A stretch of 64,000 nt of DNA from Mycobacterium deserti (lineage in GTDB: Bacteria > Actinomycetota > Actinomycetes > Mycobacteriales > Mycobacteriaceae): positions 310,001 to 374,000 of the forward strand of contig NZ_JAODWD010000005.1 in assembly GCF_025345615.1 (NCBI RefSeq). The letters are read 5' to 3'. The notes beneath the pieces were generated by a model. The model was not told the DNA's origin, did no database searches, and saw only the letters and a program-made list of their open reading frames with translations. Shown piece after piece: positions 24,456 to 33,666 of the stretch; positions within the stretch are counted from its first letter, which is position 1, and each line of letters starts with the position of its first letter. A program made the translations under genes and the position numbers.

Positions 24456-24564
24456 TACCCCAACGCCAATTATCCTTGCGAAGGCAATTGACGTTGCTGA
24501 AAGTGGGGTCTATCGTCACTTTTACGCGGTAGGAGCCGCGCACCGGTAGTGGGGGGAAATCACT

Positions 24565-24732
24565 ATGGTGCGGTTTATTTTCGTTGGGGCCAGCATTGCA
24601 CTCGCGAACCTCGTGAGTCATCGACCCGTATACGCGCCGATCGAGGACGGCGAGTGCCCGGTCTGCGATCATCCGTTCGGCGACATGGCACATGTGTGTA
24701 TCGGGGGTGTCGGCCGGATGCCTCCTGCTTAG
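24565..24732 (+). CDS. 55-residue protein with zinc-binding-like CPVCDH motif
   Basis: Short ORF, ATG 24565 to TAG 24732, preceded by GGGGGG (24551-24556). It begins with a hydrophobic stretch VRFIFVGASIALANLV and has ECPVCDHPFGDMAHVCI, that is CxxC-x-H...H-x-C, a plausible single zinc site. Coding-like base use and a well-ordered motif make it likely to be real, but I cannot name a family. It converges with the propeller protein gene, whose stop is 6 bp away. The 109 bp before it (24456-24564) contain only its leader. Confidence 0.6.
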   Translation: MVRFIFVGASIALANLVSHRPVYAPIEDGECPVCDHPFGDMAHVCIGGVGRMPPA

Positions 24733-24738
24733 GCTGCG

Positions 24739-25950
24739 TCAGCCCAGCGCGACGACCTCGTTGCCGCGCTGTTCGAGCAGCACCGAGCCGGCCACCGCGG
24801 GCACCACCGCGGTGGCGACCGGCGCTCGGTTCACGGCGATATGCCGGTCGCCTTGGCCGCCGTCCGGGTCGAACACGTCGTAACCGCCGGTGACCGGGAC
24901 CAGCAGCCGCCCGGCCATCACGGTCGCCGGTCCGAGCGGGACGTTGGGACCAGACGGTGCTATCGAGTACCGATAGCGAATGCCGTTGGCGGAGAACACC
25001 ATCACGGTGTCACCCGTCCACCAGGTGATCAGGTCGCCCGCTCGGGTAGTCGTCGCGTTCTCCGTTGGCGCCTTGGCCAGTGGGGTGCTCGCCACCGTCA
25101 CGCCGGTCTCGTCGACGATGTTGACCGTCGGTTTGGGCGTGGGCATGTAAACGGCGGTCGTGGTGTCCTCGACGGCGATCACGCGGGCGCCGGAGTCGAC
25201 GGAAACACCCGGTTGCGGAACATATTTGAGTTCCGGGGTGTCCTCTTCATCGGAGGGCCGCAGCAGCGTGAGGCGCAGGTCCGCCTGCCCCGGGCAGGCC
25301 TCGAGGACCGACACCGCGGACGCACTCGCGGCGGCCGACACCAGTCGGCACAGCGGAGACGCCGGGACGTCGGGCTTGATGCGGGCGTCCAGCGTGCCGT
25401 AGCTCAGCATCCTGACCATGTCCGAGCGCCACAGCTCCAGGCGGCTGTCGCCGGCCGAGAGCACGGCGGTGCCGTCCGAGGACAGCTTCACCTGCGGGTC
25501 GGCGTATCCGGTGCGGGCCGAGCCGCGAAGTCCGGTCTTGGCGTCGATCGTGCTGACCTGGCCGCACCCCCGGACATCGGGGTAGACCGCGACCGCGTAC
25601 TGGTACACCCAGCTGACCCCGCACAGGTCGAGATCGCGCGCGTAGGTCCACAGCGCGGTCCCGGTTGTGGGGTCACGGCCATCGACGGTGCTGCGGTCGC
25701 CGGTGACCACGCTGCCCGCCACGACGAGTGGTTGAGTCGTCTTGGCGCTCGGCGCCGTCCACAGCTCGCGGAGCGACTCCGGCGCGGCCGTGGCGGGTGT
25801 CAGATTCGGCACGGGGGTGGGCGCGGGCCGGCTGATCGTGGCCCGCGCGTCGCTGGTCCACCACACCAGCGCCGCGGTGAGGGCCACCACCGCGGCGATC
25901 GCGATGGCTGCCAACACATCGGACCGGGTGCGGCGTTCGGGTCTGACCAT
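24739..25950 (-). CDS. membrane-anchored PQQ-type beta-propeller protein (Rv3212-like)
   Basis: 403-residue protein: short basic N-terminus (MVRPERRTRSD), one membrane helix (about 12-32), a Pro-rich linker, then an extracytoplasmic repeat region of PQQ/WD-like propeller blades (for example TALWTYARDLDLCGVSWVYQ). Conserved cysteines in the propeller suggest disulfides. Orthologous to Rv3212, function not established. It ends the transcription unit that begins with rhlE, 20 bp downstream of the rhlE stop, so the two are probably co-transcribed. Confidence 0.82.
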   Translation of the reverse strand: MVRPERRTRSDVLAAIAIAAVVALTAALVWWTSDARATISRPAPTPVPNLTPATAAPESLRELWTAPSAKTTQPLVVAGSVVTGDRSTVDGRDPTTGTALWTYARDLDLCGVSWVYQYAVAVYPDVRGCGQVSTIDAKTGLRGSARTGYADPQVKLSSDGTAVLSAGDSRLELWRSDMVRMLSYGTLDARIKPDVPASPLCRLVSAAASASAVSVLEACPGQADLRLTLLRPSDEEDTPELKYVPQPGVSVDSGARVIAVEDTTTAVYMPTPKPTVNIVDETGVTVASTPLAKAPTENATTTRAGDLITWWTGDTVMVFSANGIRYRYSIAPSGPNVPLGPATVMAGRLLVPVTGGYDVFDPDGGQGDRHIAVNRAPVATAVVPAVAGSVLLEQRGNEVVALG

Positions 25951-25970
25951 CGGGTGGGGCGAAGGGCGGG

Positions 25971-27419
25971 CTAGCTGGGGCTGGCCGCGGCCTTGCGCGG
26001 ACGTCGACGACGCCTGCGCTTCGGCGCGCCGTCGGCGGCCTCCTCGCCGGCCTCGGTGGCAGGTTCGGGCGCGCCCGACTCCGGATGTCCGCTGACGGTC
26101 TGGCCGCCGCGGGTACGCCTGCGGTTGCGGGTGCGGTTGCGCGCCGGGCGCTCATCGCTCTCCGCAGGCGCACGTTTGGCCGCCGACTTGGGCCGATCGC
26201 CGACGGAGCCGGTGGCGTCAGCCGGGATGTTGAGCTCTTCGTAGAAATGCGGAGAGTTGGAGTAGGTCTCGGCGGGATCGGGTGTGTTCAGGCTCAGGGC
26301 CTTGTCGATCATCGACCAGCGGGGCAGCTCATCCCAGTCCACCAGCGTGACGGCGATACCGGTCTTGCCGGCGCGGCCCGTGCGGCCGATGCGGTGCACG
26401 TAGGCCTGTTCGTCCTCGGGGATCTGGAAGTTGATGACGTGGGTGATGTCGTCGATGTCGATGCCGCGGGCGGCCACGTCGGTGGCGACAAGCACGTCGA
26501 CCTCCCCGGTGCGGAACGACTTGAGCGCCTTCTCGCGCGCGCCCTGGCCGAGGTCACCGTGCACGGCGCCGACCTTGAACCCGCGTTCAGCGAGCTCGTC
26601 GGCGACCTTCTGCGCGGTGCGCTTGGTTCGGGTGAAGATCATGGTCGCGCCACGGCCCTCGGCCTGCAGGATCCGGCTGACCATCTCGACCTTGTCCAGC
26701 GCATGCGCGCGGTAGGCGAACTGCTCGGTGGTGTCGTGGGTGGCCGCCGAATGCGGAGCCTCGGCGCGGATGTGCGTCGGCTGGTTCATGAACGTGCGGG
26801 CCAGCGTGATGATCGGGTCCGGCATCGTCGCCGAGAACAACATCGACTGCCGCGACGCCGGGATCTGCTTGAGGATCCGCTCGATGTCGGGCAAAAAGCC
26901 CAGGTCGAGCATCTCGTCGGCCTCGTCGAGCACCAGCATCGACAGTCCACCGAGTTGCAGGTGGCCCTGCTGGGCGAGGTCGAGCAACCGCCCGGGTGTG
27001 CCGACGACGACGTCGACACCCTTTTGCAGGGCCTCGATCTGCGGCTCGTAGGGCCGACCGCCGTAGATGGAGGTGACCGTCAGCTTGCGGTCTCCGGCGG
27101 TCAGATACTTGGCCGCCGACGCCAAGTCGCTGTAGACCTGCAGACACAGTTCGCGGGTGGGCACGACGACCAGCGCGCGCGGGATACCGCTCAGGGTGCG
27201 CTCGGCGTCGGTGGTGATGCGCTGCAGCATCGGCACACCGAACGCCAGCGTCTTGCCCATTCCCGTGCGGGCCTGGCCGATCAGGTCGTCGCCCGCCAAC
27301 GCGAGCGGCATCGTCAGTTCTTGAATGGCAAAGGGATGGGTCTTTCCCTCTTCGTCCAGTGCGCGCACGATTTCGTCGCGAACTCCGAGTTCAGCAAATG
27401 TCTTATTGAGGTGCGTCAT
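25971..27419 (-). CDS. rhlE: DEAD-box RNA helicase RhlE-like
   Basis: ATP-dependent RNA helicase for ribosome assembly and RNA turnover, 482 residues. Motifs in order: Q-motif region (FAIQELTMPLAL), motif I as ARTGMGKT, Ia PTRELCLQ, Ib TPGRLLDL, II DEAD (VLDEADEMLD), III SAT, IV/V with ATDVAARGID, and VI YVHRIGRTGRAGK. Motif I has Arg and Met where AQTGSGKT is usual. A basic tail (KRRRRRRPRKA) follows, typical of RhlE RNA-binding extensions. It matches Rv3211, divergent from the ferritin-like gene over a 233-bp gap that contains a small GTCGGG-TTCG-CCCGAC hairpin (27603-27618) and no gene. Confidence 0.95.
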   Translation of the reverse strand: MTHLNKTFAELGVRDEIVRALDEEGKTHPFAIQELTMPLALAGDDLIGQARTGMGKTLAFGVPMLQRITTDAERTLSGIPRALVVVPTRELCLQVYSDLASAAKYLTAGDRKLTVTSIYGGRPYEPQIEALQKGVDVVVGTPGRLLDLAQQGHLQLGGLSMLVLDEADEMLDLGFLPDIERILKQIPASRQSMLFSATMPDPIITLARTFMNQPTHIRAEAPHSAATHDTTEQFAYRAHALDKVEMVSRILQAEGRGATMIFTRTKRTAQKVADELAERGFKVGAVHGDLGQGAREKALKSFRTGEVDVLVATDVAARGIDIDDITHVINFQIPEDEQAYVHRIGRTGRAGKTGIAVTLVDWDELPRWSMIDKALSLNTPDPAETYSNSPHFYEELNIPADATGSVGDRPKSAAKRAPAESDERPARNRTRNRRRTRGGQTVSGHPESGAPEPATEAGEEAADGAPKRRRRRRPRKAAASPS

Positions 27420-27652
27420 ACGCGGGATTCATAGCCTTTCAATTGTCATCCTCATGGCGTTCACGCGCGCACGAGTTCGACGAAGCTATGGTCAGGGCCC
27501 TGCGCTGAGGTAGGCGGGCCGACAGCGTGCACGCACATTTCTTAGGTAGCGGCCGGTACGAATCAACAGCTTGCGGGCCACTGCCTGAGACCATGATAGC
27601 TGGTCGGGTTCGCCCGACGGGCCACACCGCGCTCGACGTCTACAGTTGGGCC

Positions 27653-28354
27653 ATGAATTCGACGCCATCTGCGGCCTCTTCCGAGCAGTTGACCAATTCG
27701 GATTCAGGTGTCACGGCCGACCATCCGGGCGTCAACGAACTGTTCGCGCTACTGGCCTACGGCGAGGTGGCGGCCTTCTACCGGTTGACCGACGAAGCGC
27801 GGATGGCGCCGAACCTGCGGGGCCGCATCAACATGGCCAGCATGGCCGCTGCGGAGATGAACCACTACGAAGTACTCCGAGATGCGTTGGAGCGCAGGGG
27901 AGTCGACGTCGTGCCCGCGATGACCAGGTATGCCTCGGCGCTGGAGAACTACCATCGCCTGACCACGCCGAGCACGTGGCTGGAGGCGCTGGTGAAGACC
28001 TACGTCGGCGACGCGCTCGCCGCTGACTTCTACCTCGAGATCGCTACGTCGCTGCCGACCGAGGTATCCGATGTAGTCCGGGCGGTGCTCTCGGAGACCG
28101 GTCACTCCCAGTTCGTCGTCGCCGAGGTACAGGCGGCCGTGACGGCCAGCGAGAAGCAGCGCCACCGGCTGGCGCTGTGGTCGCGACGGCTGCTGGGCGA
28201 AGCCATCACCCAGGCCCAGTACGTGCTGGCCGACCACGACGAACTCGTCGACCTGGTGATGTCGTCGGGCGAGGGCCTGACCCAGATGACCGAGTTCTTC
28301 GACCGTTTGCAGCACACCCACATGACCCGCATGCAAGAGCTGGGCCTGGCCTGA
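27653..28354 (+). CDS. ferritin-like fold protein (Rv3210c-like)
   Basis: 233-residue helical protein of the ferritin-like superfamily (MiaE-related fold). Metal-ligand-like positions are visible: E in YGEVAAFYRL, ExNHYEV in AEMNHYEVL, and ETGHSQF (E..H) near residue 148, which together could form a di-iron site, though the set is not complete enough to be sure. TACAGT (27641-27646) ends 6 bp before ATG 27653, so the transcript is leaderless and the start is supported. Orthologous to Rv3210c; unknown role. Its 3' end meets the convergent MmpS-like gene 6 bp away. Confidence 0.82.
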   Translation: MNSTPSAASSEQLTNSDSGVTADHPGVNELFALLAYGEVAAFYRLTDEARMAPNLRGRINMASMAAAEMNHYEVLRDALERRGVDVVPAMTRYASALENYHRLTTPSTWLEALVKTYVGDALAADFYLEIATSLPTEVSDVVRAVLSETGHSQFVVAEVQAAVTASEKQRHRLALWSRRLLGEAITQAQYVLADHDELVDLVMSSGEGLTQMTEFFDRLQHTHMTRMQELGLA

Positions 28355-28360
28355 ACCTCG

Positions 28361-29128
28361 CTACTGGGTGCAGGTGGCGATCATCGAGTTGCTGTTCTGG
28401 ACGCTGAGCAGCGTCCCCGCGGCGTCGGTGATGCTGCAATTGAGCTGACCGGCGACGCTGGTCGCCGTCACCGACTTGAGTTCGACACCCGGGTCGAGCA
28501 CGACGGTCTTCGCCCACGGCAGTGCGACGTTGACGTCGGTCCGCAACGCGCCCTGCTGATCGGTGTAGATCACCGTCACCAGATCGATGAGCTGACGATT
28601 CCCCGTCACCCGGTAGGTGATCGTGCGCGGCGCGGGCGCAGGCGGCGGGGGAGCGGCCTCGACCGGCGGCGGAGCGGCCGCGCTCGGGGTCGCCTCGGCC
28701 GTCGGACTGACCGTGGTGACCGTTTCGGGCGGCAGTGACGGGACAACGGGGGCGCTCGGCGCGGCGGCCACCCGCGGCGCAGATGGGGTGGGCGCGGCGG
28801 AGGGGGTCGGCGCTCCCGACGTCGCGGTCGCCGACACCGAACCGCTGTCGCCGCCGCCGAGCACGATGCCTGTCGTCGCCACGGCGACGAACAGGATGGC
28901 GCCCGCGATGCCCGCTATCCACATCCAGCGACGGTCGATGCGTTGCTCGTCGTATTCGGGGCCGTCGTATTCGGGGCCGTGGTCGGCGTATTCGTCGTAA
29001 TCCGCGTCATAGCCCTCGTACCCGGTGCCGTAGTCCGGACCGTCGGCACCCGGCTCCTCCGACAGGACGCTAATGCGTTCGGTCGGGGCCAGCGAATACG
29101 GTGAATGTGCGGTATAAGGCCTGTTCAT
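28361..29128 (-). CDS. MmpS-like membrane protein with Pro/Thr/Ala-rich linker (Rv3209-like)
   Basis: 255-residue single-pass protein: Asp/Glu/Tyr-rich cytoplasmic N-terminus (about 25-62), one helix MWIAGIAGAILFVAVAT near residue 70, a 70-residue Pro/Ala/Thr/Ser linker of low complexity, and a C-terminal MmpS-type beta domain (ITYRVTGNRQ ... QLNCSITDAAG). MmpS proteins normally partner MmpL lipid exporters; no mmpL is nearby, so it may work with a distant partner or alone. Orthologue Rv3209. The 237-bp gap to TB9.4 (29129-29365) contains no gene I can see. Confidence 0.82.
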   Translation of the reverse strand: MNRPYTAHSPYSLAPTERISVLSEEPGADGPDYGTGYEGYDADYDEYADHGPEYDGPEYDEQRIDRRWMWIAGIAGAILFVAVATTGIVLGGGDSGSVSATATSGAPTPSAAPTPSAPRVAAAPSAPVVPSLPPETVTTVSPTAEATPSAAAPPPVEAAPPPPAPAPRTITYRVTGNRQLIDLVTVIYTDQQGALRTDVNVALPWAKTVVLDPGVELKSVTATSVAGQLNCSITDAAGTLLSVQNSNSMIATCTQ

Positions 29129-29365
29129 CTACCAAATCCCCGTTGTCTACTGCAATGTCGTGCCTGATGCTATCGAGGCTGAAGTGACGAATGAGGTCCC
29201 GATGCGGCGTGTGTCGGTCACGGTCCGGACTCGGTTCGGTCGCCGGTCGAGACCTTGCCGCAGCCCGGCTTCGCCGAGTGCGAACTCACCAGCGCGGCAA
29301 CGACCCTGAGTCGTCCACTAGCCTTGCCACAGGTTCTTCGTCAGTCGGAAGCGAAAGGGTGCAGC

Positions 29366-29617
29366 GTGGAGGTCAAGATCGGTGTCACGGACAGTCCGCG
29401 CGAGCTGGTCTTCAACAGCGCGCAGACGCCCAGCGAGGTCGAGAAGATGATCACCGACGCGTTGGGCAGCGATTCGGGCGTCCTGGCCTTGACCGACGAG
29501 AAGGGCCGTCGTTTTCTGGTGCAGACGAACAAGGTCGCCTATGTCGAGATCGGTGCCGCAGACGTGCGCAGGGTCGGCTTCGGCGTGGTGGGCGCGGAGG
29601 CCGTCAAGAACGGGTGA
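29366..29617 (+). CDS. DUF3107 protein TB9.4
   Basis: 83-residue protein of DUF3107, orthologue of the TB9.4 antigen (Rv3208A). It starts at GTG 29366 with AAAGGG six bases upstream; the frame extends further up to 29255 but without ribosome site or family match. Sequence core: EVKIGVTDSPRELVFNS and FLVQTNKVAYVEIG, then a conserved VGFG C-terminus. No catalytic motif. Its last 14 bp overlap convergent fasR. Confidence 0.88.
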   Translation: MEVKIGVTDSPRELVFNSAQTPSEVEKMITDALGSDSGVLALTDEKGRRFLVQTNKVAYVEIGAADVRRVGFGVVGAEAVKNG

Positions 29618-30266
29618 GCGGGACGTGTGACAGCCCGCCCCAGGCGAACTGCACGGTCCCTTCGACGGCGTCATCCTTGGTGATGGGCCGGTCGTTGTTC
29701 AACCAGTAGCGCGCCGAGTCGACGCTGATGGCCACCAGGCCGACGGCGATCATCCGCGCGCGGTGCGCCTCCAGACCGGAGTCGCGGCTGATCAGGTCGA
29801 ACACCGCATCGGTGCAGGCCTCGGTGGCCACCTTCACCTGAACGGCGACCTGGGGCTCGGACACGTAATCGTTCTCGAAGATCAGCCGGTAGCCCTGGCC
29901 GTCGTGCTCGATGAAGTCGAAGAAGGCCTGCACGGCCGCGCGCAGCCGCTGCCGGTTGTCGGTCGTGGTACGCAGCGCCTGCCGCACGCCGGAGACCAGG
30001 TTGTCGACATGCCTCTGCAGAACCGCGAGGTAGAGCTCGAGCTTCGACGAGAAGTGTTGATAGAGGACTGGTTTGCTCACCCCGGCGCGGTCGGCGATCT
30101 CGTCCATGCCCGCCGCGTGGTAGCCGCGATCGACGAAAACCTCGCTGGCAGCGGCGAGTAACTGCCCGCGGCGCTCATCACGGGGCAGCCGGTTTCCGCG
30201 CCGGTTCCCTTCGCCGTTGGCCGGCTGCGCGCCCCGCCGGGCGGCGGTGTTGGCGAGATCGCTCAT
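29604..30266 (-). CDS. fasR: TetR-type transcriptional activator FasR
   Basis: Regulator that activates the fas-acpS fatty-acid synthase operon in mycobacteria and is tuned by long-chain acyl-CoA. 220 residues from ATG 30266 (AAGGA five bases upstream), very similar to Rv3208. TetR HTH: RRGQLLAAASEVFVDRGYH, MDEIADRAGVSKPVLYQHFSSK (recognition helix), and a long all-helical acyl-CoA-binding domain. A basic unstructured N-terminus (GNRRGNRLPRDERRG) precedes the HTH. ATG 30278 is a possible alternative start. Confidence 0.93.
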   Translation of the reverse strand: MSDLANTAARRGAQPANGEGNRRGNRLPRDERRGQLLAAASEVFVDRGYHAAGMDEIADRAGVSKPVLYQHFSSKLELYLAVLQRHVDNLVSGVRQALRTTTDNRQRLRAAVQAFFDFIEHDGQGYRLIFENDYVSEPQVAVQVKVATEACTDAVFDLISRDSGLEAHRARMIAVGLVAISVDSARYWLNNDRPITKDDAVEGTVQFAWGGLSHVPLTRS

Positions 30267-30394
30267 CACGTCCTTCATCTGACTTCGCTTCGCAACGACA
30301 CTACTACCGTTGGCCGAGCATGCGGGCGATGACGTCCCCGCTATCGGTGGCGCGCCGGGAGTCTGTGACCTCTGGCCTGTGTCATCCTGTTTCG

Positions 30395-31426
30395 GTGACC
30401 TACGACGGTCGTCGCGGGGGCAGTCGCGTGCCTGCGCTGCGCAACGAGTGGCGAGAGCCGCTGCGCGCCCAACGCGACCCGCTGGCCGAGGACTCCGGCA
30501 GGGCCAGATCGAACCGCGACGAACACCGCCGGGTTCGCAAGCAGACGTGGCTGGGCCGGTTCGTGTCTACCTACGGCTGGCGGGCGTACGCCCTTCCGGT
30601 GCTGATCGCATTGACCGCGGTCGTGGTCTACCAGACGATCACCGGGACCAGCGCGCCGGCAATCGAGCAGGCTGAAGGCCCCGTGCAGGGGCCGCCGACC
30701 ATCGGCGTGGCCAGCACCGCGATCATCGGTGCGCCGCCGAAGGGGTTGACCCAGTTCGACGCCAACCTGCCGACCGGAATCCTGCCCGAAGGCGGCCCGT
30801 TCACCGAGGCCGGGGCCAAGACCTGGCACGTCGTTCCCGGGACCACACCCCAGGTGGGACAGGGGACGGCGAAGGTGTTCTCCTACACCGTCGAGGTGGA
30901 GGACGGCGTCGACACCACGACGTTCGGCGGCGACGACGGCTTCGCCCGGATGGTCAGCGAGACCCTCGCCAACCCGAAGAGTTGGACGCACAACCCGCAG
31001 TTCGGTTTCACCCGCGTCGACGCGGCCTCCGGCGTCGAACCCGACTTCCGGGTGTCGCTGAGCTCTCCGATGACCGTCCGCGAGGGTTGCGGGTACGACA
31101 TCCAGCTGGAGGCCTCCTGCTACAACCCGGCCTACATCGACGGGCAGCCCAGGGTATTCATCAACGAGGCGCGTTGGGTGCGCGGCGCGGTGCCGTTCCA
31201 GGGTGACGTCGGCTCGTACCGGCAGTACCTGATCAACCACGAGGTCGGCCACGCGATCGGCTATCAGCGCCATGAGCAGTGCGCCAACAACGGCGAGCTG
31301 GCGCCGATCATGATGCAGCAGACGTTCTCGACGAACAACAACGACGCCGCCCGCTTCGACCCGGGCACGGTCCGGCCCGACGGCAAGTCCTGCCGCTTCA
31401 ACCCCTGGCCGTATCCGATCGCCTGA
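30395..31426 (+). CDS. DUF3152 membrane-anchored metzincin-like protein
   Basis: About 343 residues (start uncertain: GTG 30395 or GTG 30428). Domain order: basic cytoplasmic N-terminus, one membrane helix ALPVLIALTAVVVYQ, an extracytoplasmic DUF3152 domain. It carries HEVGHAIGYQRH, matching HExxHxxGxxxH, the zinc-protease metzincin signature, with cysteines CGYDIQLEASC and EQC that could form disulfides. This points to a secreted zinc peptidase; no substrate is known. Orthologous to Rv3207c. A moeZ promoter lies after it (-10 TATTGT, 31484-31489). Confidence 0.85.
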   Translation: MTYDGRRGGSRVPALRNEWREPLRAQRDPLAEDSGRARSNRDEHRRVRKQTWLGRFVSTYGWRAYALPVLIALTAVVVYQTITGTSAPAIEQAEGPVQGPPTIGVASTAIIGAPPKGLTQFDANLPTGILPEGGPFTEAGAKTWHVVPGTTPQVGQGTAKVFSYTVEVEDGVDTTTFGGDDGFARMVSETLANPKSWTHNPQFGFTRVDAASGVEPDFRVSLSSPMTVREGCGYDIQLEASCYNPAYIDGQPRVFINEARWVRGAVPFQGDVGSYRQYLINHEVGHAIGYQRHEQCANNGELAPIMMQQTFSTNNNDAARFDPGTVRPDGKSCRFNPWPYPIA

Positions 31427-31519
31427 TCTCGGCCGACCCACGCCGGGAAGGCTGACAGCGCTTCGGCTGTTGTGTGATGTGCCTATTGTTGGGGCAGCAC
31501 AGCAATCAAGGAGAATTCG

Positions 31520-32698
31520 GTGTCGACACCGTTACCACCGCTGGTGGAACCGGCGGCTGAACTGACGCGCGAAGAGGTCGCGCGCTACAGCCGTCATCTG
31601 ATCATTCCCGACCTCGGCCTGGACGGGCAGAAACGGCTGAAGAACGCCCGCGTGCTCGTCATCGGGGCCGGCGGACTGGGCTCGCCGACGCTGCTGTACC
31701 TGGCGGCCGCCGGGGTGGGAACCATCGGCATCGTCGAGTTCGACGTGGTCGACGAGTCCAATCTGCAGCGACAGATCATCCACGGCCAGTCCGACATCGG
31801 CCGGTCCAAGGCGCAGAGCGCACGCGACTCCATCCTCGAGGTCAACCCGCTGGTCGAGGTGCGGTTGCACGAGATCCGTCTCGAGCCCGACAACGCGGTC
31901 GACCTGTTCGCGCAGTACGACCTGATTCTCGACGGCACCGACAACTTCGCAACCCGCTATCTGGTCAACGACGCCGCGGTGCTCGCCGGTAAGCCGTACG
32001 TGTGGGGCTCGATCTACCGTTTCGAGGGCCAGGTGTCGGTGTTCTGGGAGGACGCCCCCGACGGACTGGGCTTGAACTACCGCGATCTGTACCCCGAGCC
32101 GCCGCCGCCGGGAATGGTTCCGTCCTGCGCCGAAGGCGGCGTGCTGGGCATTTTGTGCGCGTCGATCGCCTCGGTGATGGGCACCGAGGCCATCAAGCTG
32201 ATCACCGGCATCGGTGAGACGCTGCTGGGCCGGCTGATGGTCTATGACGCGCTCGACATGACATACCGCACGATCAAGATCCGCAAGGATCCCGCGACGC
32301 CGAAGATCACCGAACTCATCGACTACGAGGAGTTCTGCGGCGTGGTGTCCGACGCGGCAGCCGAGGCGGCCGCCGACGCGACGATCACCCCGCGCGAGCT
32401 CAAGGAGCTGCTGAACTCGGGTAAGCCGCTGGCGCTGATCGACGTTCGTGAGCCGGTGGAGTGGGACATCAACCACATCGCGGGTGCCGAGCTGATACCC
32501 AAGGGCGCGTTCGAGTCGGGTGAGGCGCTGTCGAGATTGCGGGTCGACCGCACACCGGTCTTCTACTGCAAGACGGGGGTGCGTTCGGCCGAGGTGTTGG
32601 CCATCGCCAAGAAGGCCGGCTTCTCCGACGCGATGCACGTACAGGGCGGAATCGTCGCGTGGGGAAAGCAACTCGAACCCGACATGGTCATGTACTAA
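31520..32698 (+). CDS. moeZ: MoeZ: ThiF-type adenylyltransferase with rhodanese domain
   Basis: Bifunctional activator of ubiquitin-like sulfur carriers (MoaD, ThiS, CysO), adenylating and then thiolating their C-terminal Gly-Gly. 392 residues. N-terminal E1-like domain: GAGGLGSPTLLYLAAAG (nucleotide loop), DNFATRYLVND and CAEGGVLG. C-terminal rhodanese domain (about 295-390) with the active-site loop YCKTGVRS (C350). The paired CxxC zinc motif of E. coli MoeB is absent, as is usual for MoeZ. GTG start with AAGGAG upstream. In M. tuberculosis it is Rv3206c. Confidence 0.95.
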   Translation: MSTPLPPLVEPAAELTREEVARYSRHLIIPDLGLDGQKRLKNARVLVIGAGGLGSPTLLYLAAAGVGTIGIVEFDVVDESNLQRQIIHGQSDIGRSKAQSARDSILEVNPLVEVRLHEIRLEPDNAVDLFAQYDLILDGTDNFATRYLVNDAAVLAGKPYVWGSIYRFEGQVSVFWEDAPDGLGLNYRDLYPEPPPPGMVPSCAEGGVLGILCASIASVMGTEAIKLITGIGETLLGRLMVYDALDMTYRTIKIRKDPATPKITELIDYEEFCGVVSDAAAEAAADATITPRELKELLNSGKPLALIDVREPVEWDINHIAGAELIPKGAFESGEALSRLRVDRTPVFYCKTGVRSAEVLAIAKKAGFSDAMHVQGGIVAWGKQLEPDMVMY

Positions 32699-32734
32699 CG
32701 GCTGGTTTGCCGGTCCTCGGCTTAGGCTGAGGTG

Positions 32735-33589
32735 GTGACTGTCGAACGGCCGCCGGATCATGTGCTGGCTGCGTTCGGATTGACCGGCGTCCAACCCGTT
32801 CCGCTCGGCTCGAGCTGGGAAGGCGGCTGGCGTTGCGGCGAAGTCGTGCTGTCGATGGTGGCCGACCACGCCCGGGCGGCCTGGTCGGCCAAGGTGCGGG
32901 AGACGCTGTTCGTCGACGGTGTCCGACTGGCCCGACCGGTACGCAGCACCGACGGACGTTATGTGGTCGCCGGCTGGCGGGCCGACACCTACGTCGCGGG
33001 CACCCCGGAGCCACGCCACGACGAGGTGGTCTCGGCCGCGGTGCGACTGCATGAGGCGACGGCCAAGCTCGAACGGCCGCGGTTCCTCACCCAGCCGCCG
33101 GTGGCGCCGTGGGCTGATGTCGACGTGTTCATCGCCGCCGATCGGGCGGCGTGGGAGGAACGTCCGCTGCATTCACTGCCGCCGGGAGCCAGGGTGTCGC
33201 CCGGTTCGTCCGATGGGCAGCGCTCGGTCGAGCTGATCAACCAGCTGGCCGCACTGCGTCGGCCAACCAAGAGCCCGAGCCAGCTGGTACACGGAGATCT
33301 CTACGGCACAGTGCTTTTCGCGGGTACTGCGGCGCCGGGCATCACCGACATCACGCCGTACTGGCGGCCGGCGTCCTGGGCGGCAGGCGTTGTGGTCGTC
33401 GACTCGCTGGCCTGGGGCGAAGCCGATGACGGTCTGGTCGAGCGGTGGAGCCCCCTGCCGGAGTGGCCGCAGATGTTGCTGCGGGCGTTGATGTTCCGAC
33501 TCGCCGTGCACGCACTGCATCCGCGCTCGACGGCTGCGGCGTTCCCCGGCCTGGCGCGCACCGCCGCGCTGGTGCGCCTCGCACTCTAG
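32735..33589 (+). CDS. TIGR02569-family protein, aminoglycoside-phosphotransferase-like fold
   Basis: 284-residue protein with a degenerate kinase-like fold. LVHGDLYGTVLF matches the HGDxxxxN catalytic loop, but the Asn is replaced, and the following ITDITPYWRPASW stretch is where APH-type kinases have DxD. It is a conserved mycobacterial family (TIGR02569; Rv3205c) with no known substrate, possibly catalytically weak. TAGGCT (32723-32728) ends 6 bp before GTG 32735, favouring a leaderless start over GTG 32732. Confidence 0.8.
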   Translation: MTVERPPDHVLAAFGLTGVQPVPLGSSWEGGWRCGEVVLSMVADHARAAWSAKVRETLFVDGVRLARPVRSTDGRYVVAGWRADTYVAGTPEPRHDEVVSAAVRLHEATAKLERPRFLTQPPVAPWADVDVFIAADRAAWEERPLHSLPPGARVSPGSSDGQRSVELINQLAALRRPTKSPSQLVHGDLYGTVLFAGTAAPGITDITPYWRPASWAAGVVVVDSLAWGEADDGLVERWSPLPEWPQMLLRALMFRLAVHALHPRSTAAAFPGLARTAALVRLAL

Positions 33590-33666
33590 CGTCCCGCGTC
33601 TGCGCCGAAATGGAATTCCCGGCGATCAAGCGGCGCGCTTAGCCGCCCTGGCTTCTGTCTCGGCGC

